From NCBI RefSeq assembly GCF_021654775.1, contig NZ_AP025343.1, forward strand, positions 5,919,501-5,983,500: a stretch of 64,000 bases of DNA, given 5' to 3'. The notes beneath the pieces were generated by a model that saw only the letters and a program-made list of their open reading frames with translations, had not been told where the DNA came from and ran no database searches. Made by a program: the position numbers and the translations under genes. Below, piece after piece: positions 8,357 to 17,711 of this stretch; position 1 is the stretch's first letter; the number at the start of each line of letters is the position of its first letter. This stretch comes from Paenibacillus azoreducens (lineage in GTDB: Bacteria > Bacillota > Bacilli > Paenibacillales > Paenibacillaceae).

Positions 8357-9069
8357 TAGCGGGACTCCTGCGCCAGAAGTTTATAACCGAGGCCCCGAAC
8401 GGTGAGCAAAAAAGCCGGTTTCGAAGGGTCTTCCTCTATCTTCTCCCGTATTCTCCGCACATGCACCATCAGCGCGTTTTCGTATCCGAAACTGTCGTCT
8501 CCCCATACGGCCTGGCATAAAGCGTCGCTGGTGACGATGCGGCCTTGATTTTCGTAAAGTTTAACGAGAATGGCATGCTCTTTTGCGGTTAACGGAAACT
8601 CTTTGCCGTCCCTGCTCACCATTGCGCTCTCCAAATGGATCGTTTGATTCCCAAGCCTGAACACCGGAAGCTGCTCGCTTGCGTTAGAGGCATACACCCG
8701 CTTCAAAATGCCCGTCAGCCGCAAAGTCAGTTCCTTCGGCAAAAACGGCTTGACGATATAATCATCCGCTCCAAGCCCGAGTCCAAGCAGCCGATCCTCG
8801 TCTTCGCCGCGGGCAGACAGAAACAAGACAGGCATGTCCGAAAAAGACCGCAAGGTTGACAGCAGTGAAAAGCCGTCCCCATCCGGCAGCATGACATCCA
8901 GAATCGCCACATCCGGTTTTTCCGTTCTGGCGACGGACAACCCTTGCGCGAAACTCCCCGCCTTGTAAATTCGAAAGAATCCTTCTTTTCTTAAAAACCG
9001 TTCAATCATCTCCCTGATTTCCGGTTCATCGTCTACAATCAGCACTTTTTTATTTTTTAACGTATCCAA
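8356..9069 (-). CDS. OmpR/PhoB-family response regulator
   Basis: 237 residues. The receiver domain (1-125) has the acidic pocket DDEP at 13-16, phosphoacceptor D58 and the conserved Lys in DDYIVKPF. The winged-helix DNA-binding domain (about 140-235) carries ENALMVHVRRIREKIE and the terminal VRGLGYKL. Start is a TTG at 9069 preceded by GGTGATG. It lies upstream of its cognate kinase and is divergent from the ABC genes, which it most likely activates. Confidence 0.9.
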   Translation of the reverse strand: MDTLKNKKVLIVDDEPEIREMIERFLRKEGFFRIYKAGSFAQGLSVARTEKPDVAILDVMLPDGDGFSLLSTLRSFSDMPVLFLSARGEDEDRLLGLGLGADDYIVKPFLPKELTLRLTGILKRVYASNASEQLPVFRLGNQTIHLESAMVSRDGKEFPLTAKEHAILVKLYENQGRIVTSDALCQAVWGDDSFGYENALMVHVRRIREKIEEDPSKPAFLLTVRGLGYKLLAQESR

Positions 9070-9132
9070 TTCACATCACCATCTTGATTATACATGAATC
9101 AACTTCCCTTCCGGACCGCCCAGCATTTATTT

Positions 9133-9184
9133 AAGGTAAATGAAAGGTTATCTTCAGTTCGCGGAAAGAAAGGTCTTCTATATT
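9133..9184 (+). promoter_or_regulatory. Candidate response-regulator box and promoter of the ABC operon
   Basis: The 153-base divergent spacer contains a direct repeat AAGGT at 9133 and 9144 (11-base period, one helical turn) followed by a TATATT -10-like element at 9179-9184. Tandem boxes on one helix face near -40 are typical of OmpR-type activator sites. The -35 match is poor, as expected for an activated promoter. Assignment is tentative. Confidence 0.35.
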
Positions 9185-9225
9185 AGACACCAGGACAACG
9201 AACAGAAATGGAGATGAAATGATTG

Positions 9226-10143
9226 ATGAACGCTTCCCCGATCGTAGAAACCCATCATTTATCCAAATCTTACGGCGGACAAAACCGGGTGCACCAGGTG
9301 GACTTATCCGTTCACAGCGGGCAAATTTTCGGTTTTCTCGGGCCCAACGGCGCCGGCAAAACGACGACATTAAAGATGCTGCTTGGTCTCGTGAAACCAA
9401 CGGAAGGACAGATCAAAATATTCGGCAAAGACCTGAAAAGCAGCCGTTTCGATATTTTGAACAACATCGGCTCGCTGATCGAATCGCCATCGTATTATGG
9501 TCATTTGACCGGTCTGGAAAACATGAGAGTCATGCAGCGCCTGCGCAATGTCCCCAGCAAAAATATTGATGAAGCGCTCAAAATTGTCCGCCTCGAAAAT
9601 CAAAAGCATAAACGGGCCGATCAATATTCGCTTGGCATGAAGCAGCGTCTCGGCATCGCCATGGCTTTGCTGGCGTTTCCAAGCCTGCTTATTCTCGATG
9701 AGCCTACGAATGGCCTGGACCCGGCCGGAATCGGCGAAATCCGCGAACTGATAAGGTCGCTGCCCGGACAATACGGGATCACGGTTCTTCTCTCCAGCCA
9801 CCTGCTGTCGGAGATTGAACAGATGGCGACTTCCGTCGGGATTATCAGCGATGGCAAATTATTGTTTCAGGGTACGATGGAAAGCCTGCAGAGAGAAAAC
9901 AAGGCTACGATCCGGATTCAAACCAATGAACCGGCGCGGGCGGAAAAAATACTGCAAACGCTTGGGGTTTTGCCAAGGGTGGAAGGAAAACAGCTTGTAC
10001 TTGATTATTTACGGGACGAGGAAGTTTCCCTGATCAACAAAACCCTCGTAGAAAGCCATATTGGCGTCAGCCGCATCGAGGAACATAAAAAAAGTTTGGA
10101 AGACATTTTTCTGGGCCTTACCGGGAAGGAGAAAAGCCTGTGA
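9226..10143 (+). CDS. ABC transporter ATP-binding protein (bacitracin/lantibiotic export type)
   Basis: About 305 residues. Walker A GPNGAGKT at about 40-47, signature SLGMKQRLGIA, Walker B LLILDEPTNGLDP and the H-loop in LLSSHLLSEIE. The family (BcrA/SpaF/CprA-like) powers removal of peptide antibiotics from the membrane. A TTG at 9223 directly precedes the ATG and could be the start; GGAG lies 9-12 bases upstream. The downstream permease starts inside its last codon. Confidence 0.9.
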   Translation: MNASPIVETHHLSKSYGGQNRVHQVDLSVHSGQIFGFLGPNGAGKTTTLKMLLGLVKPTEGQIKIFGKDLKSSRFDILNNIGSLIESPSYYGHLTGLENMRVMQRLRNVPSKNIDEALKIVRLENQKHKRADQYSLGMKQRLGIAMALLAFPSLLILDEPTNGLDPAGIGEIRELIRSLPGQYGITVLLSSHLLSEIEQMATSVGIISDGKLLFQGTMESLQRENKATIRIQTNEPARAEKILQTLGVLPRVEGKQLVLDYLRDEEVSLINKTLVESHIGVSRIEEHKKSLEDIFLGLTGKEKSL

Positions 10144-10892
10144 TCAAAGCATTGTCGCTGGAGTACTACAAAATCCGCAGAAAAAGGGTTGGGGGCATGT
10201 TGACCCTGTTCCTCGCCGCGGAAATGATATGGGCGTCGCTGTCCATCAGCATTTCAATTTCGCGCAGCGCGGACAACGCCGCCTGGGAAGCGCTGATCTT
10301 CAGCCTTTCTTCCATGAATTGCCTCTTCCTTCCCATCATTTCGGCGATCGTGGTCTCACGCATCTGCGATATGGAACATAAAGGAAACACCTGGAAAATG
10401 TTAATGACCACCCATCTCGGACTGAAACATGTGTATGCGGCCAAATACGTATGCGCCAACAGTTTGATTTTGTACGGGATCATCGCCCAAGCCTTGTTTA
10501 TTACCGGATTTGGTCTCTATAAAAGCATCCCGGGACCGCTGCCTCTCCCTTTGCTTTTGCATTATATTGCAGGCACGCTGTTAACCACGCTGATTATTAC
10601 CGCTTTGCAGCAATGGCTATCGCTGACCGTCAAAAATCAGGCTTTCGCTCTTTGTCTCGGCATGTTAGGCGGTTTTATCGGGACAGCCGCCAGCCTGTTT
10701 CCTGCGGGAATCCGCCATTTGCTGGTCTGGTCCTATTATATGGATCTGGGTCCGATCACGTATATCTATGAAGCTTCATCCGGATCGTATGTTCAGCAGC
10801 CGCTCAGTTCCGGCCAATGGATTGCGGCGCTTTGCCTGATTGCCATTTGCTATTTGGCAGGAAACGCCCATGTCTCAAGGCAAGAAATCTAA
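10140..10892 (+). CDS. ABC transporter permease 1 (lantibiotic-immunity type)
   Basis: A 250-residue membrane protein with about six hydrophobic segments and the N-terminal MIKALSLEYYKIRRKR signature typical of LanE/LanG-type permeases. It starts with GTG overlapping the ATPase stop (GTGA), with AAGGAG upstream inside the ATPase gene. It probably pairs with the next permease to form a heterodimeric channel. Confidence 0.85.
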   Translation: MIKALSLEYYKIRRKRVGGMLTLFLAAEMIWASLSISISISRSADNAAWEALIFSLSSMNCLFLPIISAIVVSRICDMEHKGNTWKMLMTTHLGLKHVYAAKYVCANSLILYGIIAQALFITGFGLYKSIPGPLPLPLLLHYIAGTLLTTLIITALQQWLSLTVKNQAFALCLGMLGGFIGTAASLFPAGIRHLLVWSYYMDLGPITYIYEASSGSYVQQPLSSGQWIAALCLIAICYLAGNAHVSRQEI

Positions 10893-10905
10893 GGAGGGAA
10901 CTTTG

Positions 10906-11640
10906 ATGCTTAGAAGCATTTCCGCCGAATGGCTTAAACTTCGTCATTCCCGAATCAGCCTGGTATTGGCTATTTTGCCCGTCATCAGTCTGCTCGTCGG
11001 ATGTTTTAACTTTTATTTCAATCAGGCTGCGCTGCAAAACGGTTGGTACAGCTTATGGACACAGGTCGGTTTGTTTTACGGGGAATTTTTTCTCCCTATT
11101 CTCATTGCTATCTGCTGTGCTTATGTATGCAGGCTTGAACACGCCAACCGGAACTGGAATATGGCGATGACCAGCCCGCTGCCCGTCACCTTCCTGTTTA
11201 CAGCCAAGCTGATTATCGTAGGCATACTGATTTTCGCGGCGCAAACGTTGTTTATGCTGCTGTATTGGTTCGCGGGACAACTGCTGTTTTCTTTCAAGGA
11301 CGCTTTCCCGGCAGAGACGTTGATATGGAGCTTTCGCGGCTGGGTGGCCTCCTTATCTGTCGCTGCGCTGCAACTGGGATTTTCCATTCGCATTCGCAGC
11401 TTTGCCACACCGATCGGAATCAGCCTTTGCGCCGTTTTTCTCGGTTTAGGTTTGTATGTTTTAAAAATCGGCATGCTGTCCCCCTATTCCTTGTTGTCCA
11501 TCGGCATGTGCGTACTCAGCCAGCAAGATCTGTCGAAGACCGAAAATCTCGTTTTTTTCCTCATGAATGCCGTCTTTATCACTTTGTTTGCGGGTTGGTC
11601 CATACGCCGGCTGAAACATAAAGATATTGCATCTTCCTGA
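10906..11640 (+). CDS. ABC transporter permease 2 (lantibiotic-immunity type)
   Basis: A 244-residue membrane protein beginning MLRSISAEWLKLRHSR, the amphipathic start common to this permease family, followed by about six membrane segments. The open frame extends upstream to 10840, but the ATG at 10906 has a perfect AAGGAGGGAA site and removes the overlap with permease 1. It shares the family, not close sequence, with permease 1, consistent with an E/G pair. Confidence 0.85.
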   Translation: MLRSISAEWLKLRHSRISLVLAILPVISLLVGCFNFYFNQAALQNGWYSLWTQVGLFYGEFFLPILIAICCAYVCRLEHANRNWNMAMTSPLPVTFLFTAKLIIVGILIFAAQTLFMLLYWFAGQLLFSFKDAFPAETLIWSFRGWVASLSVAALQLGFSIRIRSFATPIGISLCAVFLGLGLYVLKIGMLSPYSLLSIGMCVLSQQDLSKTENLVFFLMNAVFITLFAGWSIRRLKHKDIASS

Positions 11641-11670
11641 TGCGCTTGGGAAAGGAGATTCACACCCGAT

Positions 11671-12024
11671 ATGAAAAAAACACTCGCTTTGTTTGCTCTG
11701 GTAGTTGTTATTTTAACCTGCTTATGGCTGTTCTTCATGAACCCGGATAAGCTGACGCCGGATAACCCTGCAGGCAAAACCACATATTACACGATCGTGA
11801 ATGCCGAGCCGGGCGGCAAGGACAGCAATGGCCGGTATGATTATGAATTGACGGGTTATACAGACCGGGGAAAATCCAAAAAACTAACGTTCTCAACCGG
11901 CAAGAAACTACAAACCGGGGCATTTCTCAAGCTATATTCCACCTACCTGCGCGGAGTAACCTACTGGGAAGAAGTCCGTCCGGAACAGCTGCCGGAGGGG
12001 ATTAAGAAGCTGATTTCAAAATGA
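11671..12024 (+). CDS. YxeA family secreted/membrane-anchored protein
   Basis: 117 residues: a single N-terminal hydrophobic segment (about 4-25) and an exported domain with the YYTIVN ... YDYELTGYTDRGKSKKLTF ... LRGVTYWEEV pattern of the YxeA/DUF1093 family. In Bacillus relatives yxeA lies beside bacitracin-type ABC/two-component genes; its role is unknown. Last gene of the plus-strand operon, followed by a strong terminator. Confidence 0.85.
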   Translation: MKKTLALFALVVVILTCLWLFFMNPDKLTPDNPAGKTTYYTIVNAEPGGKDSNGRYDYELTGYTDRGKSKKLTFSTGKKLQTGAFLKLYSTYLRGVTYWEEVRPEQLPEGIKKLISK

Positions 12025-12091
12025 AAGAATCCTACTATTTCACGATAGTCTTGGCAGCATCAGGGGGCTTACCAGATCCTGTACGCAAATC

Positions 12092-12124
12092 TGAAAGCCC
12101 CGGCCGAAAAGGCCGGGACTTTCA
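12092..12124. terminator. Bidirectional terminator between yxeA and araD
   Basis: A 14-base-pair GC-rich inverted repeat (TGAAAGCCCCGGCC / GGCCGGGACTTTCA, one mismatch) with a GAAAA loop between convergent transcription units. It can serve both strands. Confidence 0.7.
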
Positions 12125-12130
12125 AACATG

Positions 12131-12826
12131 CTATCGTTGCCCATAATAAGCTTGCGCACCGTGTTTACGCAGAAAGTGCTTGTCGAGCAGCACTTGATCC
12201 ATCGGTGACGCAGTTCTGTTCAATGTCATCGTATGGTGAGCGATCTCGGCGACTTCTTCGAGCACAACGGCGTTGTGCACCGCTTCAATCGCATCCTTGC
12301 CCCAGCAGAACGGCGCATGACTATGGACAAGAACGCCAGGCATCTGCATCTCATCAAGATCGGCAAATGTTTCAATAATAACGTTCCCGGTTTCAAGCTC
12401 ATAATTAGTCTGAATCTCGCCCGTCATCATTTTGCGGGTACAAGGAATTTCTCCATAGAAATAATCTCCGTGCGTCGTTCCGAGTGCAGGAATGCTTTGA
12501 CCCGACTGCGCCCAACTGGTCGCCCATGTCGAATGCGTATGCACCACAGCGCCAATATTCGGAAATGCATGATATAACGCGAGATGCGTAGGTGTATCGG
12601 AAGAAGGATTGAGCCTCCCTTCCACCTTGTTCCCCTGCAAATCCACAACAACCAAATCGTCTTTGGACAATTCCTCGTAAGGTACGCCGCTTGGCTTAAT
12701 CACTACAAGTCCATGCTCGCGATCGATTCCGCTGACATTCCCCCATGTAAAAGTGACGAGCCCATACTTCGGCAGCATTAAGTTCGCTTCAAGCACTTGT
12801 TGTTTTAACTGCTCCAACATATCCAT
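12131..12826 (-). CDS. araD: L-ribulose-5-phosphate 4-epimerase
   Basis: About 231 residues of the class II aldolase/AraD family. It converts L-ribulose 5-phosphate into D-xylulose 5-phosphate, which enters the pentose phosphate pathway. Zn-binding His pair VVHTHSTWA is visible together with the downstream His in [12 protein letters not shown], and the phosphate-binding TWGNVSG and KPSG motifs. The frame begins at a GTG at 12829; the ATG at 12826 is the likelier start. Last gene of the sugar operon, next to araB. Confidence 0.92.
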   Translation of the reverse strand: MDMLEQLKQQVLEANLMLPKYGLVTFTWGNVSGIDREHGLVVIKPSGVPYEELSKDDLVVVDLQGNKVEGRLNPSSDTPTHLALYHAFPNIGAVVHTHSTWATSWAQSGQSIPALGTTHGDYFYGEIPCTRKMMTGEIQTNYELETGNVIIETFADLDEMQMPGVLVHSHAPFCWGKDAIEAVHNAVVLEEVAEIAHHTMTLNRTASPMDQVLLDKHFLRKHGAQAYYGQR

Positions 12827-12924
12827 CACACCTTTTTAGAGGTATTCATAAAATGATCTTTGATCACGAAGCGTCCCTGGCAGCCGGTTCGGCATCAAAT
12901 CTTGCATTTACCCTCATCATTTGA

Positions 12925-14622
12925 TCACAAAACGTTTGATCTTGCAGATGAAGAGTTTGTCAAAGCATCTTTCCTAATCTGTTTTAACCGTTTCATGACG
13001 TCATTATCACCGCGACCGAAATAATGGTACAGCTGCTTATATTCCGCGTAGAGCCGATCGTAGACAGCTACATTCGCCGGGATCGGCTTATAGTAATGCT
13101 CTTTGACTTTGCCGATCGCTTTTGCGGCTTCGGAAATCGAACCGAATCCCCCACGCTCTACGCCGGCTGCCACCGCCCCGAACATGGCCGAGCCGAACGC
13201 CGGCGTCTGGGGAGATGCCGCAATTCGAATCTCCATATTGCATACATCTGCATAGATCTGCATCATGAGCGAATTCTTCTCTGCAATACCGCCCGCAGCA
13301 TATAATTCCGTAACTGGAACTCCGTTTTCTCTGAACGCTTCAATGATGGTACGCGTACCGTAAGCGGTAGCCTCGATCAGCGCGCGGTACATTTCTTCGC
13401 TCTTCGTCAATAACGTAGCGCCAAGCATCAGTCCGGTCAAATCCGCATCGACCAATGTCGAGCGATTGCCGTTCCACCAATCCAGTGCGATTAACCCGCT
13501 TTCTCCAACCGCCAATTTGGAAGCCTTGTCTGTCAGCAGCTCATGAATGCCGATTCCTGCCCGGCGGGCTTCTTCCTGCAAATCACTCGAAACACAGTTC
13601 TCGATAAACCATTCGAAATGATCCCCAACGCAGGATTGCCCCGCCTCATACCCCATATATCCGGGCATGACGCCATCTTCGACGACACCGCACATGCCAG
13701 GAACAATCTCCTCTGTCTCTCCCAATAAAATATGACAGGTCGATGTTCCCATAATCATCAGCATTTTGCCGGGTTCCGTAATCCCGACGGCCGGGATCGA
13801 CACATGCGCGTCCACATTGCCGACCGCCACCGCTGTTCCTACATTGAGCCCCGTTAACTTGGCCGCACGCTCTGTGATTTCTCCCGCTTTCGTTCCGATC
13901 GGATAGATCTCTCTGCTCAACTTCTCATCCACGACATTCTCTAATCCAGGATCTAATGATTTAAGAAATTCCTTCGACGGATATCCGTTTTGTTTATGCC
14001 AGATCGCCTTGTATCCCGCCGTACAACTGTTGCGCATCTCTTTGCCTACAAGCTGGGAAACCACCCAGTCCGTCGCTTCCAAAATCGAATCGGCAGCTTC
14101 ATAGACCTCAGGCGCCTCGTTCAAAATTTGCCATACCTTCGGGAACATCCATTCCGAGGAAATTTTCCCTCCATATAAAGAAAGGAATGGTTCCCCCCGC
14201 TGATCCGCCATACTGTTAAGGCGATTCGCCTCATCTTGCGCCGCATGATGCTTCCACAGCTTCACGTAGCTGTGCGGATGATGTTTGAACTCATCCAAAA
14301 AACATAAAGGCGTTCCATCGGCCCGAGTCGGTAAAATGGTGCAGGCTGTAAAATCAATGCCAATGCCCACAACGTCATCTGCGCTCACGCCGGATTTGGC
14401 CAGCACTTCCGGAATGGTCACTTGCAATACCTCCAAGTAATCGCCCGGATGCTGCAATGCCCAATCCGGTTCCAGCTTCGTTGTTCCGTCAGGAAGGTAC
14501 TCATCCATGACGCCATGCGTATACGACTTCACCGCCGTAGCCACTTCGCGCCCTGTCCCGATCTCGACCAGCAAGGCTCTCCCGGACTGCGTCCCATAAT
14601 CCACCCCAATACAATATTTCAT
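12925..14622 (-). CDS. araB: Ribulokinase
   Basis: About 565 residues of the FGGY kinase family, typical length for AraB. N-terminal actin-like fold [15 protein letters not shown] (phosphate 1 loop), [12 protein letters not shown], and C-terminal IMGTSTCH and [19 protein letters not shown]. It phosphorylates L-ribulose (and often other ketopentoses) at C5. The frame starts with a GTG at 14631, but AGGTGG just before the ATG at 14622 favours that start. No araA isomerase is in the operon, so the ketose probably comes from the epimerase-like protein upstream or is imported as such. Confidence 0.92.
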   Translation of the reverse strand: MKYCIGVDYGTQSGRALLVEIGTGREVATAVKSYTHGVMDEYLPDGTTKLEPDWALQHPGDYLEVLQVTIPEVLAKSGVSADDVVGIGIDFTACTILPTRADGTPLCFLDEFKHHPHSYVKLWKHHAAQDEANRLNSMADQRGEPFLSLYGGKISSEWMFPKVWQILNEAPEVYEAADSILEATDWVVSQLVGKEMRNSCTAGYKAIWHKQNGYPSKEFLKSLDPGLENVVDEKLSREIYPIGTKAGEITERAAKLTGLNVGTAVAVGNVDAHVSIPAVGITEPGKMLMIMGTSTCHILLGETEEIVPGMCGVVEDGVMPGYMGYEAGQSCVGDHFEWFIENCVSSDLQEEARRAGIGIHELLTDKASKLAVGESGLIALDWWNGNRSTLVDADLTGLMLGATLLTKSEEMYRALIEATAYGTRTIIEAFRENGVPVTELYAAGGIAEKNSLMMQIYADVCNMEIRIAASPQTPAFGSAMFGAVAAGVERGGFGSISEAAKAIGKVKEHYYKPIPANVAVYDRLYAEYKQLYHYFGRGDNDVMKRLKQIRKDALTNSSSARSNVL

Positions 14623-14648
14623 AAGATCCACCTACAATCTTGTTGTTA

Positions 14649-15593
14649 TCACCCTAATAAGATCTCTTCTCTTTCTCTAAAATAGGAAACGGTTCGTTGT
14701 ACGAGCATATCGAGCGCTTCACTGTCCGGCCTGCCGTACATTGCCGGATAAGGATCTCCTCCTGGCCCTAACGGCTCCGGCGTGACAAATCGGCCTTCTT
14801 GATTAAAACCTATAAGATAAAGTGCCATAATAATGGTGTCGATGTCCATGAAACCTTCCCCTAGCGCACAACGGTTGCTGTCCGCAAGATGAAGATTGGC
14901 GAGTTGATCGCCCGCTTGTATAATCGCCTCTCCTATGTGTGCTTCTTCCGATTGCATATGATAAATATCGCCGTTAATATGCTGAATACCCGGATGGTTC
15001 ACAGCCTGTATATAGGCCTTCGCTTCCGACACCGTATGCACGATCGTCGTCTCTGCCGAACGAATCGGCTCAATGGCTGCGCGAACGCTATAATTCACAA
15101 ATTCGTCCGCGACGATGCGCAGCGATTCAATACTGCGTTCGAGCTCCATATCGTCATATGCCGTAGGACGCCCCACCGCAGCAGGTACAACTAATAAGTA
15201 ATGTCCTCCTACTTTTGAAGTAAACTCCACTTCTCTGCGAATATAATCTAGCGCCGCTTGGCGGTGATGCGCCACATTGCTCGCCAGATCGTTATGCTGC
15301 GAGAACATGCCGCAGACGCCGGATACTTTCATGCCGAAATCTTGTAAAATTTGCATTGTGCTATGTGGATCGTAACCTAAATCCGGACCGTAATGGTTGC
15401 CGTGAAGCTCAATATACTTGACGCCGTTCTGACTCAAACGTTTGACGGAATCAACCAGGGATTCCATACCGAATCCCCAGTTGCTCCAAGATAAATTCAA
15501 TCGCTCTTTCAAACGTTCAGGATGCTGGCGTTTTAGTTCTATGAAAGCTTGCCGAATGCGGTCGTTTTTCAACTGGTAGTTTTGCAGCTTCAT
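14649..15593 (-). CDS. TIM-barrel ketose 3-epimerase-like protein
   Basis: 314 residues in the D-tagatose/L-ribulose 3-epimerase-like TIM-barrel superfamily. The four metal ligands of that family have clear candidates: Glu in AAIEPIRS, Asp in INGDIYHM, His in ANLHLADSNR and Glu in FVTPEPLGPG. These enzymes invert C3 of free ketoses. Placed between the importer lipoprotein gene and araB, it could convert an imported ketose (for example L-xylulose) into L-ribulose for AraB; substrate is inference. A sugar-acid or inosose isomerase activity is an alternative. Confidence 0.75.
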   Translation of the reverse strand: MKLQNYQLKNDRIRQAFIELKRQHPERLKERLNLSWSNWGFGMESLVDSVKRLSQNGVKYIELHGNHYGPDLGYDPHSTMQILQDFGMKVSGVCGMFSQHNDLASNVAHHRQAALDYIRREVEFTSKVGGHYLLVVPAAVGRPTAYDDMELERSIESLRIVADEFVNYSVRAAIEPIRSAETTIVHTVSEAKAYIQAVNHPGIQHINGDIYHMQSEEAHIGEAIIQAGDQLANLHLADSNRCALGEGFMDIDTIIMALYLIGFNQEGRFVTPEPLGPGGDPYPAMYGRPDSEALDMLVQRTVSYFREREEILLG

Positions 15594-15638
15594 ATCCTGT
15601 TCATCCTTCCGCTTCAGAAATACACCGTGCTTGCTATC

Positions 15639-16688
15639 TTAGAAATCATAGTCTCCGGCATTTTCTTTCGTGAAGTCCGCAGGAGGTCCAAGAATAATCG
15701 TCTTGCCGTCTTCTTTAACTTCAACTTTGCCGATATTCGGAATATCTTGACCGTTTGTAATCGCCTTGCCTTCCGCCAGCTCTTTCGCTGCCGCGACCGT
15801 CAAGTAACCCAGGTTCATCGGATTCCACAGCGTTGCGGTATCCAAGGAGCCATCTTCCAGGAATGGCTTGGAATCGGTCGGAAGCGCGACGCCGATCAAA
15901 GATACTTTATCCTGCAAGCCCTTTTCTTGAATCGCTTGAGCCGCGCCGAGCGGAGCTACTGTCGAATATGCCAGAATGCCGTTAAGATCCGGATTTGCTT
16001 TGAGCAAGTCCAATGTTTTTTGGTAAGCGATTTGCTGCTTCTCATCCGTACCGATTTTCTCGCCAATGATTTTGAGATTCGGATATTTCTCTTGAATTTG
16101 TTTGGTCGACCAATCAATCCATGTATTCAAGTTCTGCGCAGACAGACCGCCCGTTACGATCGCAACGTTGCCTTCCTCTTTACCCATCGCTTTTACCAGC
16201 AAATCCGCCATATGTCGTCCATAGACTTCGTCGTCCACTTGCTGAATGGAAAGATCCACAACCGATTGATCCGCCTTGGTATCCCAGTCCATAACTTTAA
16301 TGCCCTGCGCCTTCGCTTTTTTCAATACTGGCGTCAAAGCTGCCGGATCGTTAGGAGCTACAGCGATAACGTCCACTTTTTTGGAAATCAAATCTTCAAT
16401 CACTTTCACCTGCTGCGCAGCATCCGCTTGCGTCGGGCCTGTGTAGATCACCTCTACGCCCAAGTCTTCTCCCGCTTTTTTCGCGCCTTTCTCAGAAGCG
16501 TTAAAGTAAGGAATACCGATAAGCTTAGGCACGACCGCGATTTTCAGTTTCCCGGAAGCAGTTGTTTCATTTCCTTTACTTGACGGTTCGGTTGAGCCGG
16601 CGTTATCTGTTTTTGCCGCACCGCAACCCGCTAACATACCCACCGCCAGGACAACCGACAGCAATGCGAACCATTTTCTTTTTTTCAT
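15639..16688 (-). CDS. Sugar ABC transporter substrate-binding lipoprotein
   Basis: 349 residues. The lipoprotein signal MKKRKWFALL ... MLAGC ends in Cys at about 21, followed by a polar linker and a periplasmic-binding-protein type 1 fold (LKIAVVPKLIGIPYF ... VIAVAPNDPAALTPVLKKA ... GILAYSTVAPLGAAQA). The VPKLxGxPYF and PNDPAALTPVLKKA segments resemble the AI-2/rhamnose-binding LsrB/RhaS group. It delivers ligand to the two permeases encoded just upstream in the operon. Confidence 0.88.
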   Translation of the reverse strand: MKKRKWFALLSVVLAVGMLAGCGAAKTDNAGSTEPSSKGNETTASGKLKIAVVPKLIGIPYFNASEKGAKKAGEDLGVEVIYTGPTQADAAQQVKVIEDLISKKVDVIAVAPNDPAALTPVLKKAKAQGIKVMDWDTKADQSVVDLSIQQVDDEVYGRHMADLLVKAMGKEEGNVAIVTGGLSAQNLNTWIDWSTKQIQEKYPNLKIIGEKIGTDEKQQIAYQKTLDLLKANPDLNGILAYSTVAPLGAAQAIQEKGLQDKVSLIGVALPTDSKPFLEDGSLDTATLWNPMNLGYLTVAAAKELAEGKAITNGQDIPNIGKVEVKEDGKTIILGPPADFTKENAGDYDF

Positions 16689-16746
16689 TGTTAGACTCCT
16701 CCTTAAAATTAAGCAAAAATATATATGAAGAAGGTGATGCCAATGG

Positions 16747-17694
16747 TTAGGTAGCTTTCTTGAGCTGATTGTGCTTGTATTTTGCCGTGAAGAAGTTAAT
16801 GAGCAGCACAGCGATCAGCACAACACCTATCAAAATGTTAATGACCATGCCCGGCACGCCCAGCAGGTTCAAACCGCTCGAAAGCACCTGGAAAATCGCC
16901 GTACCGAAAATCACGCCAATGACTTTTCCGTAACCGCCGGAAATACTCGTTCCGCCCAGCACCGCGACCGCGATGCTTTGCAATTGATAGGAGCTTCCTA
17001 AATCAACTTTGGCCGAATTGTAGCGGCTTGTCATAATAATAGCGGCGATGGCAGCCATCAAAGCAGAGAACAGATATACATACATAATGACTTTCTTGGT
17101 GTTCACCCCGGAAAACAACGTTGCAATCGGGTTGTTTCCTGCCATATAGACGCTGCGCCCCCAAACGGTTTTATTGAGCAAGTACCAGGCCAGCAGCGCG
17201 ATAACCGCAAATACGATGATCGGGAACGGAATGCCGAGAATATCGCCATTGCCGATAAATGAATAGCTGTCCGGGAAGCCTGAAACGCTGTTCCCTTTCG
17301 TAATGAGAAGAATGATGCCTTTGAACAATGTCATTGTTCCCAATGTAACCAGAATCGGCGATACTCCGATAAAAGCAACGAAGAATCCGTTAAGCAGACC
17401 GCCGATTAATGCGGCAATAATGCCGGCAATCATCGCGACAGGAACAGGCAATCCGGCTGTCAGGGCGTAAGCCATAACCACACCCGATAGTGCGGCGAGA
17501 TATGTGATGGAGAGATCGATCCCCGCCGTTAATATCACGACCATCATACCCAGGGATAAAATGCCCAGCTCCGGAAGCTGATAGAGCATGCTCGTTAAGT
17601 TGTAAGGATCGATAAACCCCGGTACGCATACTGCCATAATGATGAATAATCCCAGAAAAATGAGCCCTAACATCCATTCCTTTGATAGTTTCAT
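16747..17694 (-). CDS. Ribose-type ABC transporter permease 2
   Basis: 315-residue RbsC/AraH-family inner-membrane protein with eight to ten hydrophobic segments. Family motifs: GMMVVILTAGIDLSITYLAALSG near residue 50-70 and VAVLGGTSISGGYGKVIG near 240, the cytoplasmic loop that contacts the ATPase. It is separated from the other permease by 17 bases and presumably forms a heterodimer with it. Confidence 0.9.
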   Translation of the reverse strand: MKLSKEWMLGLIFLGLFIIMAVCVPGFIDPYNLTSMLYQLPELGILSLGMMVVILTAGIDLSITYLAALSGVVMAYALTAGLPVPVAMIAGIIAALIGGLLNGFFVAFIGVSPILVTLGTMTLFKGIILLITKGNSVSGFPDSYSFIGNGDILGIPFPIIVFAVIALLAWYLLNKTVWGRSVYMAGNNPIATLFSGVNTKKVIMYVYLFSALMAAIAAIIMTSRYNSAKVDLGSSYQLQSIAVAVLGGTSISGGYGKVIGVIFGTAIFQVLSSGLNLLGVPGMVINILIGVVLIAVLLINFFTAKYKHNQLKKAT

Positions 17695-17711
17695 ATCTTT
17701 ATCCCTCTTTT

